Positions 16,578-24,577 of a stretch of 64,000 nucleotides of DNA are shown piece by piece. Both the position numbers and the translations under genes were made by a program. The stretch is from a virus. The DNA lies in the IMG/VR virus record IMGVR_UViG_3300021598_001198, positions 1-64,000 of that record; one strand, written 5' to 3'. The stretch's first letter is position 1, and each line of letters begins with the position of its first letter. The notes beneath the pieces were generated by a model that saw only the letters and a list, made by a program, of their open reading frames with translations, ran no database searches and was not told where the DNA came from.

Positions 16578-17128
16578 AGTTGGTTTTTAAGTATATAACT
16601 AAATATATCCTTAGCCGTGTTTTCTCCAACTGAAAATTCAACAAATGGTATCGAATGTCTTTCTAATTTATCTTTTATTACATTATCAATTACAATTGAT
16701 TCACTTAAATTTTGAAATCTACCGTTTTCATTAAAAATGGTATCATCCCTGTTTAAAAGTATATTGAAATTATTATATTTCTTAAACAACTGAAAAATAA
16801 AATAATCGAATGAGTCGTCATAAAAACTTGCGGGGTATTCTGGTTTTTCGTTGTATAAATCTTTGTATACCGTACCCAATATTATTGGCGAATCTACGAT
16901 TATATACTTAACCTTACCATAAAGTCTACTAATATTTCTATGTTGGTTGGCTGTAACAAAAAATTGGTCCTTTATCGTTGAGTAATTTTCTTCCCACGCA
17001 ACTATTTTAGGATATTCAAAGGTAAGTTCCACGTCCATGTGGTTTTTCTTCATCAAGGTAAATAATTCTGCACTTTGTGTTGATTTACCAATGCCTGGAC
17101 CGCCAAAAAAATTTATAATGACACTCAT
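16574..17128 (-). CDS. P-loop nucleotide kinase / AAA_28-like ATPase
   Basis: 184 aa. FFGGPGIGKSTQ at residue 7 is a Walker A loop, and VKYIIVDSP near 73 is a Walker B-type strand ending in D. HRNISRLYGK and NILLNRDDTIFNENGRFQN match phage NadR/AAA_28-type kinases, which phosphorylate small nucleosides or nucleotides. The gene heads a minus-strand group that includes the NUC1 nuclease. Confidence 0.8.
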   Translation of the reverse strand: MSVIINFFGGPGIGKSTQSAELFTLMKKNHMDVELTFEYPKIVAWEENYSTIKDQFFVTANQHRNISRLYGKVKYIIVDSPIILGTVYKDLYNEKPEYPASFYDDSFDYFIFQLFKKYNNFNILLNRDDTIFNENGRFQNLSESIVIDNVIKDKLERHSIPFVEFSVGENTAKDIFSYILKNQL

Positions 17129-17185
17129 TTTATTAATATAAACAAAATTGACTAAATAAAAAATAAAATAATACGTAAAATTGGT

Positions 17186-17194
17186 ATATTTATA
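17186..17194 (+). promoter_or_regulatory. Late-type motif before 17212
   Basis: ATATTTATA, 17 nt before the ATG. Confidence 0.5.
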
Positions 17195-17211
17195 GTATAA
17201 AAAACCAAATA

Positions 17212-17559
17212 ATGGATGTCAACTCATTTTACACGGTACTTATCACCACGATTACGGTTTTAGGTTCCGCAAGTGCATGGAGATACTATGAAAAAAGAGC
17301 CATGAGAAAAGAAAAATCAGAAGATTACATGAAAGACGAATGTAGAGAAAGAATAGCAAAGTTAGAAGTCCTTTTAGAGAGGTCATCCTCCGAAAAAGAT
17401 GACTTGAGGTCAAAAATTTTAGATTTGACCAGAGAAGTTGCGGAACTTAGAGTAAAAGTTGAGTTCTTAGAAAACAAAAACAAGGAATTAAAAAAGAAAA
17501 CAGAAGTTGTTCCGCCTGTAACACCAGTAAAAAGAGGTAGAAAACCAAAATCAATCTAA
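17212..17559 (+). CDS. Small membrane-anchored coiled-coil protein
   Basis: 115 aa. Residues 4-24 (NSFYTVLITTITVLGSASAWRYY) are one membrane segment. Residues 45-95 form a long charged coiled coil (ERIAKLEVLLERSSSEKDDL, LTREVAELRVKVEFLENK), and the tail is lysine-rich (KRGRKPKSI). The layout resembles spanin or Rz-type and holin-associated proteins, but there is no specific match. A late-type motif is 17 nt upstream. Confidence 0.75.
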   Translation: MDVNSFYTVLITTITVLGSASAWRYYEKRAMRKEKSEDYMKDECRERIAKLEVLLERSSSEKDDLRSKILDLTREVAELRVKVEFLENKNKELKKKTEVVPPVTPVKRGRKPKSI

Positions 17560-18122
17560 CAATCTTTTGTTAGTGAATCAAATATGCTTATAATTTCGTT
17601 TACAGAGTCGTAAGAAAAACATTCTGAGTAACCGGAAAAATTTTCTAATAGGGGTTTAAATTTTTTTACACCCCTTTTTTTATTTAGTTTTTCTTTTATC
17701 GTTTCTTCTAGTTTTTCAGCGTCTTTAGTGTCGATTCTCCTTAATATTGTTTCTAAAGTATATCCCTCATAACCATAATCTTTACTAAATCTACGTAAAA
17801 TAAATCTTTTTGATGTTATACCAACTTTTACAAAAGTTTTACCTGTTTTCTCCTCCTTCATTAGAATCAAGTATAGAGATTTTGGCAATTTTTCTATTTT
17901 TTTCTTTTTACTCAATGCGTGTTTCTTGATTTTACCTTGGGCATATTTTTTGGCGTCATCCAAATTACTAAATTCCTTAACATCCCTATTTGGATTGGGA
18001 AAATACTTTTTAAATCTATTTGAATAGATAATTTTACCGTTGTCAACGGTGTAAATTTTACGATTATTAATTACCTTTTCGTATATTGAGTAAAACCCCA
18101 CCTTTAAGATTAGTCTATCCAT
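17556..18122 (-). CDS. GIY-YIG-like (T5orf172/MUG113 type) protein
   Basis: 188 aa. The C-terminal half has LYLILMKEEKTGKTFVKVGITSKRFILRRF (residues 84-113), the pattern 'YI...VKIG.T....RL' of the T5orf172/MUG113 branch of GIY-YIG nucleases, followed by LETILRRIDTKDAEKLEE with the expected acidic residue. The N-terminal 70 residues, rich in lysine and tyrosine, may bind DNA. It could be a homing-type or host-DNA nuclease. Overlaps the convergent coiled-coil gene by 4 nt. Confidence 0.7.
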   Translation of the reverse strand: MDRLILKVGFYSIYEKVINNRKIYTVDNGKIIYSNRFKKYFPNPNRDVKEFSNLDDAKKYAQGKIKKHALSKKKKIEKLPKSLYLILMKEEKTGKTFVKVGITSKRFILRRFSKDYGYEGYTLETILRRIDTKDAEKLEETIKEKLNKKRGVKKFKPLLENFSGYSECFSYDSVNEIISIFDSLTKDC

Positions 18123-18191
18123 ATAAATTTATTTAAATTATACATATTTCATATTTTATTTGAAATATACAAAATATATCAAAAAAAGTAC

Positions 18192-18199
18192 TATCTTTG
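18192..18199 (+). promoter_or_regulatory. -7 box before the zinc-ribbon gene
   Basis: TATCTTTG, 20 nt before the start; no TTTG at the expected offset. Confidence 0.4.
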
Positions 18200-18219
18200 T
18201 ATAAAATTAACAATCATCA

Positions 18220-18564
18220 ATGGAAAAACACAAGAAGTGCACGGGATGTAAAGGGGAGTTCCCTTTGTCTAATTTCTACAAAAACAAGTTGATTCACGAT
18301 GGTCACAGTAACTATTGTATTGACTGTACCAAAGTAAATTCAAAGAAGTACTTCCAAAGGAAGAAAGAACGTACCTATAAGGTGGAAAACGAAAACCTTT
18401 TAAAAATGGTTATTTTGAACAACTACCAACAAGAGAACACATCGCCACAAGCGGATAACCTCATGAAAATCCTTATGATTGAGAAAATGTGCAAATCTGT
18501 ATTAGAAGAGGTTGAAAATTTAAAACGTAGTTTTGTAAAAACAGAAAGTGAAGTTGTGGAATAA
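18220..18564 (+). CDS. Zinc-ribbon protein
   Basis: 114 aa. CTGCKGEFPLSNFYKNK ... YCIDCTK gives two CxxC pairs (residues 7-10 and about 30-33), the HNH-like or treble-clef zinc knuckle common in phage regulators and nucleases, followed by basic KKYFQRKKERTYK. The C-terminal half is helical. A TATCTTTG box (18192-18199) precedes it; a matching -33 box is not obvious. Confidence 0.78.
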   Translation: MEKHKKCTGCKGEFPLSNFYKNKLIHDGHSNYCIDCTKVNSKKYFQRKKERTYKVENENLLKMVILNNYQQENTSPQADNLMKILMIEKMCKSVLEEVENLKRSFVKTESEVVE

Positions 18565-18588
18565 TTATGTACAAACCCAAATTATTGG

Positions 18589-18598
18589 GTATTTATAT
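18589..18598 (+). promoter_or_regulatory. Late-type motif before 18619
   Basis: GTATTTATAT, 20 nt before the ATG. Confidence 0.55.
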
Positions 18599-18618
18599 GT
18601 ATATAATTATTTTTAACA

Positions 18619-20214
18619 ATGAGATTCACAGAAATACTGTTTGACACATTATTAGAGGAGGTAAAAAACAAAAAGCTCTTCAACACTCTTATGGATATTT
18701 GGAAAACGGAGAAACCAAATATCACAGATGAAGAAGGTGAAAAACTTTTTTATGAGTTTGCAAGAATACAAGATGGTTTAAGACCTGACCGTCCTCAAGT
18801 GTTTACCTTTTTAAGTAGATACGACGGATTACACGGATACCCAAAATTTGACCCAAACAATATAAAACAAATTGCGAAATATTCGTATTCTCAATTAATG
18901 TTTTTATTGAATGAGTTTAGTAGTGATGCAAGAGAAGTACAAAGAGACGTTTTTACCGGTCCCGATACGAAACCAACTCCTGAAAAAGTTGAAGCATCTA
19001 GAAATCTTTGGTACGGTAACAATAATTTAATTTTTCAAAAAGATGGTCTTAGGGTTTATTCGATAAATAACCAACAAGAGGCAATAAAATGGAGTTATTA
19101 TTATCACACCATTTACGCCAAATCTATGGGCATACCTGAAATGGAAAGGGAAACTCCGTACTACAAAAGTAGTAAATTCTTTCCTTGGTGTGTAACATGG
19201 AGACCCGACACGTATAACAGGTCAAATCAATGGGGAACTTATAGAGGTCAAGGTAGGACGTTTTATTTTGTTATTGATGAAAACAAAAGTGAAACGGATA
19301 TGTACCACATGAGCACTATACAAAGGGACCCAAGTGTTTCTGTAGGTTACAGAATTACCGATATGTTTAATGGTGGAGACAAACCAAAGACCTGGGACGA
19401 AATTACACAAATTTACCCCCAACTTAGTGGTGAGAAGAATTTAATACAAAACAAACCATATTCCACTGAAGAATTATCTATAAAAGATGTTGTTGGTCAA
19501 ATTACCGAAAGAGAAGGTAACCAATATGAATTTAAGAGAATGGATAAATCTTATAAAAAGGCATACATTGATAATGGTGGTACTTTAGCAAAACCTGAAT
19601 CATGGAGGTCAATGGATGAAGAATTACGTAACCTATATATTATTTTTCCAAATGTTAATCAATACAATGTTAAAGAGAGATATGGTAATTTCGATTTCTT
19701 AAGTGAAATCAAAAAAGTAGGTAACCAATTTAATTTATTAGACAGAACTTTAAAAAATAAAGGAATTGGTGATGGTGTAGGTACTATTGTAGATTTCTTA
19801 ATGGCTAATGAATTTAAAATCGCCAGAGTTAGTGGTGATAATAAAAAAATCAGACTATACGAAAGTAAAATTAATGGTAAATCAGGCCTTTTCAATGTTA
19901 CAACTAATTCTTGGATTGAAAAAGATGGTAAAATATATGAACCAAAATATTCACACATCGATACTGAAGTTTATGCCGATAGTGAAGGTAACACATACGT
20001 TGTAGATGTGTATGGTACCAGCACACAACCAGATGATTCTTCTTTTTATTCAGTTTACAGTATTGGAGACGAGAATCCTGAGTACAACGCACACTTCATG
20101 TCGTCAAAACAATTTAAAATATTAATGAAGGAATTGTCGCCCGATGATGGTAGTGAACCCGAAACAGACAAACCGGGTGATTACACGGACATAAAAGAAA
20201 AAAGGGGTTATTAA
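18619..20214 (+). CDS. Large tagged protein with W-C-x-T core
   Basis: 531 aa. The N-terminus MRFTEILFDTLLE|EV fits the cargo tag ending L-x-E. Residues 185-225 (FPWCVTWRPDTYNRSNQWG, then RTFYFVIDENK) share the 'WC-x-(T)W ... YFxI' arrangement with the protein at 25961 (EWCTTWG ... LYILISD), so both may have one catalytic or binding domain. The C-terminal third is beta-rich and ends in an acidic tail. Function unknown. A late-type motif lies 20 nt upstream, and the stop codon lies inside a shared terminator. Confidence 0.8.
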   Translation: MRFTEILFDTLLEEVKNKKLFNTLMDIWKTEKPNITDEEGEKLFYEFARIQDGLRPDRPQVFTFLSRYDGLHGYPKFDPNNIKQIAKYSYSQLMFLLNEFSSDAREVQRDVFTGPDTKPTPEKVEASRNLWYGNNNLIFQKDGLRVYSINNQQEAIKWSYYYHTIYAKSMGIPEMERETPYYKSSKFFPWCVTWRPDTYNRSNQWGTYRGQGRTFYFVIDENKSETDMYHMSTIQRDPSVSVGYRITDMFNGGDKPKTWDEITQIYPQLSGEKNLIQNKPYSTEELSIKDVVGQITEREGNQYEFKRMDKSYKKAYIDNGGTLAKPESWRSMDEELRNLYIIFPNVNQYNVKERYGNFDFLSEIKKVGNQFNLLDRTLKNKGIGDGVGTIVDFLMANEFKIARVSGDNKKIRLYESKINGKSGLFNVTTNSWIEKDGKIYEPKYSHIDTEVYADSEGNTYVVDVYGTSTQPDDSSFYSVYSIGDENPEYNAHFMSSKQFKILMKELSPDDGSEPETDKPGDYTDIKEKRGY

Positions 20215-20227
20215 ACCCCTTTTTTTT
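20198..20227. terminator. Bidirectional terminator, 18619 and endolysin genes
   Basis: AAAAGGGGTT / AACCCCTTTT stem between convergent genes; the TAA of 18619-20214 is inside. Confidence 0.8.
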
Positions 20228-21053
20228 ATGATAACAAAGAATAGTATTCTTTGAAATGTTTGATACGGTCAGGTAAACCGATTGTTCCACCATTAACTCT
20301 TTTTGTTATTTTCGTCACCACAGTATCACTTGCACCCTCATCCGCCATTTTGTGTAAACCATTTTTACTAAAGAACCATGCTGCAGATAACAAAGCATAT
20401 TTTGATGAAACTAAATCAGGATTTGAAATCACATCTTCATTAATGGCTTTACCGAATGCGGTATAGTTATCTTTTCCGGTTAATTGGATATATCCTCTGC
20501 CACGAAATTTATAACCTTCTTTCGTTGCTTCGGGACCGTTACCCATTCTACCACCATAAACACGAGACGCTATTGCCTCAGGTTTTCTTTGATATTGTTC
20601 AGCCAACGCATCTGTTGGAAAGTATCTTCCAAAAATACCTCTAAGTCCTTTTGCCGAATAGTTTAAATTTTCTTGTGTTGCTTTAAACCCACCAGATTCA
20701 TGACCACATTGAGCCAAAAAGTGAGCTAATCTTAAGGGTGTATTAATTTGAAATTTTTGTGCCGTATCGGGAATCATCGCAATTACCGCATCAGGTATAT
20801 GACCCTTTAATTTTTCTAATTTCAAACCACCGACGTTTGGTACGGGTGACGGTTCAGTAATAACTGTTTGTGTTGCAAACATTTTAGACCAAGTACCATC
20901 CCCAACAATACCATCAGCGGTTAGACCGTGGGTTGACTGCCATCCTTTAACTGCAAGTTCGGTGCCTGAACCAAACACACCATCCGCGGCCAATCCTAAT
21001 TTTTCTTGTAATTTTTTTACATCTTCTCCTGTAGAACCTTTTTTGAGTAACAT
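20226..21053 (-). CDS. Endolysin: peptidoglycan-binding domain plus GH19 chitinase-like domain
   Basis: 275 aa. Residues 1-60 are a PG_binding_1 repeat (GSTGEDVKKLQEKLGL, DGVFGSGTELAVKGWQ, DGIVGDGTW). Residues 80-275 are a GH19 lysozyme: LRLAHFLAQCGHESGGF with catalytic glutamate E118, YGGRMGNGPEATKEGYKFRGRG and YIQLTGKDNY. It cuts the glycan strands of the host wall at lysis. There is no signal peptide, so release needs a holin. A late-type motif is 29 nt upstream. Confidence 0.93.
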   Translation of the reverse strand: MLLKKGSTGEDVKKLQEKLGLAADGVFGSGTELAVKGWQSTHGLTADGIVGDGTWSKMFATQTVITEPSPVPNVGGLKLEKLKGHIPDAVIAMIPDTAQKFQINTPLRLAHFLAQCGHESGGFKATQENLNYSAKGLRGIFGRYFPTDALAEQYQRKPEAIASRVYGGRMGNGPEATKEGYKFRGRGYIQLTGKDNYTAFGKAINEDVISNPDLVSSKYALLSAAWFFSKNGLHKMADEGASDTVVTKITKRVNGGTIGLPDRIKHFKEYYSLLS

Positions 21054-21082
21054 AGTTGTTTTTTTAAGTTTAGTTATTTTCT

Positions 21083-21092
21083 TATAAATATT
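21083..21092 (-). promoter_or_regulatory. Late-type motif before the endolysin gene
   Basis: AATATTTATA in gene orientation, 29 nt before the ATG. Confidence 0.55.
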
Positions 21093-21128
21093 TTAAAACA
21101 CGGAAGTTGGTTAACTTAATAAATTGAG

Positions 21129-21138
21129 GTATTTATAT
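21129..21138 (+). promoter_or_regulatory. Late-type motif before 21151
   Basis: GTATTTATAT, 12 nt before the ATG; back-to-back with the endolysin motif. Confidence 0.57.
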
Positions 21139-21150
21139 ATAAAAAAAATC

Positions 21151-21726
21151 ATGAGTAGAAAAATTATAGTTACTGAGTCACAATTAAAACGTCTGTTAGA
21201 TAGAATGATTAACGAATCAACTATGGACGTTGAAGAAAAATTAGATTATGAAAGATTTAGTGGGGGTGATGAGTTACAACAACTGAGAGATACCATCGAC
21301 AATAACATACTTGTAAGTGTGGCATTTGTTAAAAAAGATGGTTCAGTTCGTCACATGTCCATCAAAAAAAGTTTAAGTTCTTATGTTGGAAGTGACAGAG
21401 AAAAAACTGAAAAACAAATGAATGTTGAAATGAATAACAACATTAAAAAAGTTGTTGACGTAAACTCTTATATTAAAAAATTAAAAGAATTAAGAGGTAT
21501 GGGGGTTGATGACGAACAAGCTAAGATGGAAGCGGCAAAAGGAGCTTGGAGAAGTATTAATTTAGAAAATGTTTTAGGTTTTATGGTTAGAGGTAATTTT
21601 ATTGACCTTAGAGATGAAAATGAAATCATGGACCGATTTGGTGAACAAGTATATAATTCATTAACTAAATCGATGAAAAACGCTTTAGCTCAAGACCAAA
21701 TGGTTAATGAACCAGAAGTTGAATAA
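21151..21726 (+). CDS. Tagged putative capsid cargo protein
   Basis: 191 aa. The start at 21151 gives MSRKIIVTESQLKRLLDRMINE|ST, the clearest example of the tag. An upstream in-frame start would translate the promoter-like motif. The rest is charged and helical (LRDTIDNNILVSVAFVKKDG, ELRGMGVDDEQAKMEAAKGAWRSI) with no known family. A late-type motif is 12 nt upstream. It begins a run of tagged genes up to 23.9 kb. Confidence 0.8.
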   Translation: MSRKIIVTESQLKRLLDRMINESTMDVEEKLDYERFSGGDELQQLRDTIDNNILVSVAFVKKDGSVRHMSIKKSLSSYVGSDREKTEKQMNVEMNNNIKKVVDVNSYIKKLKELRGMGVDDEQAKMEAAKGAWRSINLENVLGFMVRGNFIDLRDENEIMDRFGEQVYNSLTKSMKNALAQDQMVNEPEVE

Positions 21727-21790
21727 GGTACAGATTTTGATTTAATTACTTTATATTTTACTAATCACCAACTATAGGTGAGTAAAATAT

Positions 21791-21973
21791 ATGAAAAACC
21801 TAAGAACTATTAAATTCTCCAATAAAAAAGTGGTAATGAAACCACAAAACAAAATTGGAATCACAGAAACATGGACACCTAATTTAAGCACTGTTACGGT
21901 ATTTCCTGTACAATACATCATTCATGATGGTGTAAGGTATTTTTTACAAACAGTAAATGAAAAGGTTGGTTAA
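21791..21973 (+). CDS. Small hypothetical protein
   Basis: 60 aa, basic N-terminal half (MKNLRTIKFSNKKVVMKPQNK) and a beta-rich second half (TVTVFPVQYIIHDGVRYFLQTV). No tag and no known family. It stands alone between two tagged genes, with AT-rich flanks and no clear promoter. It is supported only by an intact frame and composition, so it is moderately uncertain. Confidence 0.5.
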   Translation: MKNLRTIKFSNKKVVMKPQNKIGITETWTPNLSTVTVFPVQYIIHDGVRYFLQTVNEKVG

Positions 21974-22092
21974 CGGATATTTATCCATATAGTGAGAATC
22001 TTAAATAGTATTTTTTATCTAACAATACTTTTTTCATTTACGGTTTATTATTCCGCTATGAAACTGTTTAATCAATTTAAGAATTACATAGT

Positions 22093-22350
22093 ATGAAAAT
22101 TTTAATATCCGAATCCCAATATAAAAACGTTCTTAAGGAATACTATGAACGAGATAAATTATATCACAGAGAGAGTTTGGTAAAAAGACTTTTGGTAAAA
22201 AACCAAAAAGGTTATTTTGTTGCACCTAAAGAAATTAGGGACATCATTGAAAAATTACCTTATTTAGATTGTTATGACCAACAAGGTAATAAACAAACAT
22301 GTACAAAAATACCTGAAGTTTTATATGTTTACCTAAATGGTAGGTACTAA
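22093..22350 (+). CDS. Small tagged protein
   Basis: 85 aa. Begins MKILISESQYKNVLKEYYERD; the ESQ core and following helix match the tag, though L-x-E is replaced by L-K-E at residues 14-16. The remainder (VAPKEIRDIIEKLPYLDCYDQQGNKQTC) has two cysteines that could form a disulfide. The 119 nt upstream contain a palindromic copy of the late-type motif (GGATATTTATCC, 21975-21986) but rather far away. Confidence 0.75.
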   Translation: MKILISESQYKNVLKEYYERDKLYHRESLVKRLLVKNQKGYFVAPKEIRDIIEKLPYLDCYDQQGNKQTCTKIPEVLYVYLNGRY

Positions 22351-22362
22351 TTAAAAATACTT

Positions 22363-22373
22363 GATATTTATAT
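22363..22373 (+). promoter_or_regulatory. Late-type motif before 22390
   Basis: GATATTTATAT, 16 nt before the ATG. Confidence 0.57.
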
Positions 22374-22389
22374 TAAACAAATCACAACA

Positions 22390-22827
22390 ATGGGAAAAAA
22401 TGTTATACTTAGAGAGTCACAATTAAAAAGACTAATTCAATATACAACAAAACAAAAACTAAAAGAAAGTTTAGAAGATATTGAACCGATTGATTACAAT
22501 ATGGGTAAGAGTGATGATGAAAATCAACTACCTAATCCACCAGCTGAAATTAAATTAAATTTAGACGTAGAGGATGGTAAATTTGTTGACTACAACATGG
22601 GCATGAATAGACCCAACCAATTACCAAATCCACCTCAAGAAATTGATGTAGATTTAGAAGAAGATGACTATTCAGATGTACCGGTTGATGCACAAATTGA
22701 TATGGAAACAGGTATGACAATGGAAGATGATTTTATGTTAAACGAAGGACAAAAAAATCTTAAGAAAACATTTAACAAATACATGGGAAATCCCATCATC
22801 GATAGTTTAAGTTCAAAAATAAAATAA
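22390..22827 (+). CDS. Tagged acidic protein with internal repeat
   Basis: 145 aa. Tag MGKNVILRESQLKRLIQ, then two copies of the unit 'DYNMG...NQLPNPPxEI' (residues about 37-55 and 68-84), each followed by an acidic stretch. This suggests a linear motif displayed twice. The C-terminus (LNEGQKNLKKTFNKYMG) is a second helix with L-N-E. A late-type motif is 16 nt upstream; a terminator follows at 22850. Confidence 0.78.
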   Translation: MGKNVILRESQLKRLIQYTTKQKLKESLEDIEPIDYNMGKSDDENQLPNPPAEIKLNLDVEDGKFVDYNMGMNRPNQLPNPPQEIDVDLEEDDYSDVPVDAQIDMETGMTMEDDFMLNEGQKNLKKTFNKYMGNPIIDSLSSKIK

Positions 22828-22849
22828 GAAATTACATTAAGATAAAAAG

Positions 22850-22871
22850 AACCCCTTATTGGGGTTTTTTT
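22850..22871 (+). terminator. Terminator after 22390-22827
   Basis: AACCCC TTATT GGGGTT then T-tract. Confidence 0.78.
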
Positions 22872-22894
22872 ATGCCCTTATATTGAAACTTAAA

Positions 22895-22904
22895 GTATTT
22901 ATAT
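22895..22904 (+). promoter_or_regulatory. Late-type motif before 22908
   Basis: GTATTTATAT, only 3 nt before the ATG. Confidence 0.5.
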
Positions 22905-22907
22905 GAT

Positions 22908-23540
22908 ATGAAATACATTATCACAGAATCTCAATTAAAGAAGATTATAGACAGTGAAATTGATGAGAGGTCGAGAACTCTCGCGAACACTCGTAAAAAA
23001 AGAATATTTCCAAAAAGTGCTTTAATGTCAAATCCCGATAGATTTAAGGAGTACGATAAAGAAGTGAAAAATATTAAAGACATTAAAGAAGAAGACGTTT
23101 CACCGCAGGAACAAGAATTCGATTCTCTTTTAATGTCTGCAGGTGTTATTCTCACACCCGAAGAAAAATCAGAAATCCAACCAAATTGTGAGGAGTATGA
23201 AACTCCTTCACAGTATTCTAAAATTGTTGATGTCATCAAACAAAATTTAGATAAAATGGATAAAAACGGTTTGGTTAACACTTTAAAACAAGTGTTATCA
23301 ATTCAGAAAAAATCTAAATCACCACAACCAACTCAAGAACAACTCGCTCCCGTAATTATTGCAGGAGTATCTGTACCGGGTGTTGCCGTGGTAATTGTTG
23401 CGGGTGTAATAGCATTAATAATTGTTGTCAAATTAGGTAAATTAATTTTTGGAGGTCGTTCAAGAAGTGGTGTAAATCCAGGTTGTAAACGAAGAAGAAA
23501 ATTGGTTAGAAAATTTGGTTTTGATGGAAACTTTATGTAA
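22908..23540 (+). CDS. Tagged protein with one C-terminal membrane segment
   Basis: 210 aa. Tag MKYIITESQLKKIIDSEIDE|RS. Middle region charged, with VVDVIKQNLDKMDKNGLVNTLKQVL-type helices. Residues 156-184 (VPGVAVVIVAGVIALIIVVKLGKLIF) form a membrane helix followed by a very basic tail (GCKRRRKLVRKFG). If ejected with DNA, such a protein could insert in the host membrane. The late-type motif ends only 3 nt before the ATG. 2 nt separate it from the next gene. Confidence 0.8.
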   Translation: MKYIITESQLKKIIDSEIDERSRTLANTRKKRIFPKSALMSNPDRFKEYDKEVKNIKDIKEEDVSPQEQEFDSLLMSAGVILTPEEKSEIQPNCEEYETPSQYSKIVDVIKQNLDKMDKNGLVNTLKQVLSIQKKSKSPQPTQEQLAPVIIAGVSVPGVAVVIVAGVIALIIVVKLGKLIFGGRSRSGVNPGCKRRRKLVRKFGFDGNFM

Positions 23541-23542
23541 TT

Positions 23543-23896
23543 ATGAAAATACTTTTATCTGAATCCCAATTAAAAAGACTAATCGAATCGGAATTAACCG
23601 AATTTGAAAAATTTGCTGAAACCCGAATGGGTGGTGCAAAAAAAATTAGTGATACCGCAAAAGAAAAAGGTGGTATCTCGTTATTGACGTATCATCACTT
23701 TGTTGTTAAATTACCTTATTACAAAAAAGCATCTGAAGGTAAACTCACCAAAGAAACAATGGAAAAAGAATACAAAAAACTTTTAGAAAAATTATATGAA
23801 TCAACAAAGGATGGTATGAATATTAAACAGATACCATTTCAAGAATTGGTTGGTAAAATTGAAGTATTGGGTGAATTATTAATCAAAGAAAAATAA
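23543..23896 (+). CDS. Tagged small helical protein
   Basis: 117 aa. Tag MKILLSESQLKRLIESELTE|FE. The rest is helical and lysine/glutamate-rich (MEKEYKKLLEKLYESTKDG, VGKIEVLGELLIKEK). No family known. It has no promoter of its own and is read with the membrane-segment protein upstream. The G-rich spacer and hairpin at 23897-23978 follow. Confidence 0.78.
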   Translation: MKILLSESQLKRLIESELTEFEKFAETRMGGAKKISDTAKEKGGISLLTYHHFVVKLPYYKKASEGKLTKETMEKEYKKLLEKLYESTKDGMNIKQIPFQELVGKIEVLGELLIKEK

Positions 23897-23947
23897 AGAT
23901 AGTTGGGGTTGAAATCCCACTTAGGACCGGGACTAGTTCACGGAGTT
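23897..23947. other. GC-rich 51-nt spacer, possible small RNA
   Basis: TTGGGGTTGAAATCCCAC, then GGACCGGGACTAGTTC: internal GGGG/TCCC pairing just before the terminator. GC-richer than the surroundings. It is either 3'-UTR structure or a small RNA. Confidence 0.35.
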
Positions 23948-23978
23948 GGGGGAAGGTTCGCTACTCTTCCCCCTTTTT
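23948..23978 (+). terminator. Terminator after 23543-23896
   Basis: GGGGGAAG / CTTCCCCC stem, then TTTTT. Confidence 0.8.
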
Positions 23979-24573
23979 ATTGTCTTCTCCATTTATTAAA
24001 ATCAAAAGAATCATCTTTCTTTTTTACCGCATAATCATGAATTTGGTCTGCAGTTATTACAACATCTAAATTTCTCTTTTCTTTAACTGATTCTAAATTA
24101 AAAGACCTTTCCCAAAAAGTTGTTACAACTTTGTTTTCTTTAACAATAAAAAACAAAATGTCTCCAACTGATTGTGTTTCAGGGTCCATTAAGTAAAGGT
24201 TTGCGGGATTATCATCCTTTAGTGTGTCTCTTAAAGTTTCGTACTTATCGTCCTTAGAAAAATAGTTTATTCTCTCCGTATTAATATCAACTTTATACAC
24301 AACAATACCCAAATGTAAGTCTATTGGTACATCAACATTCATCACTTCCATAATATTAGCTTCCGCTTCAGATTTTTCCCTTTTAGATAAAACATATGTA
24401 CCCACATCTCTAGTTGATATTCGGTCATTAGTTTTTGTATATTTTCTTACGGTATATTCGGTGGCACCTTTGAATCTTACGTTTATATTTTTTTCATAAT
24501 GGTATGTTGGCATTAGTTCTTCTAATGACTTCTCAACGTATTCTTTTAATATTTTCTTTATGAGTTTTTCCAT
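23977..24573 (-). CDS. Tagged protein of unknown function
   Basis: 198 aa. It starts MEKLIKKILKE|YVEKSLEE, a shorter version of the tag ending L-K-E. The rest is alpha/beta and charged: YTVRKYTKTNDRISTRDVGTY, LHLGIVVYKVDINTERINYF, and a late VVTTFWERSF. No family recognised. It follows the L,D-transpeptidase-like gene by 4 nt on the same strand, so they probably share the promoter near 25199. Confidence 0.72.
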   Translation of the reverse strand: MEKLIKKILKEYVEKSLEELMPTYHYEKNINVRFKGATEYTVRKYTKTNDRISTRDVGTYVLSKREKSEAEANIMEVMNVDVPIDLHLGIVVYKVDINTERINYFSKDDKYETLRDTLKDDNPANLYLMDPETQSVGDILFFIVKENKVVTTFWERSFNLESVKEKRNLDVVITADQIHDYAVKKKDDSFDFNKWRRQ

Positions 24574-24577
24574 AAAA

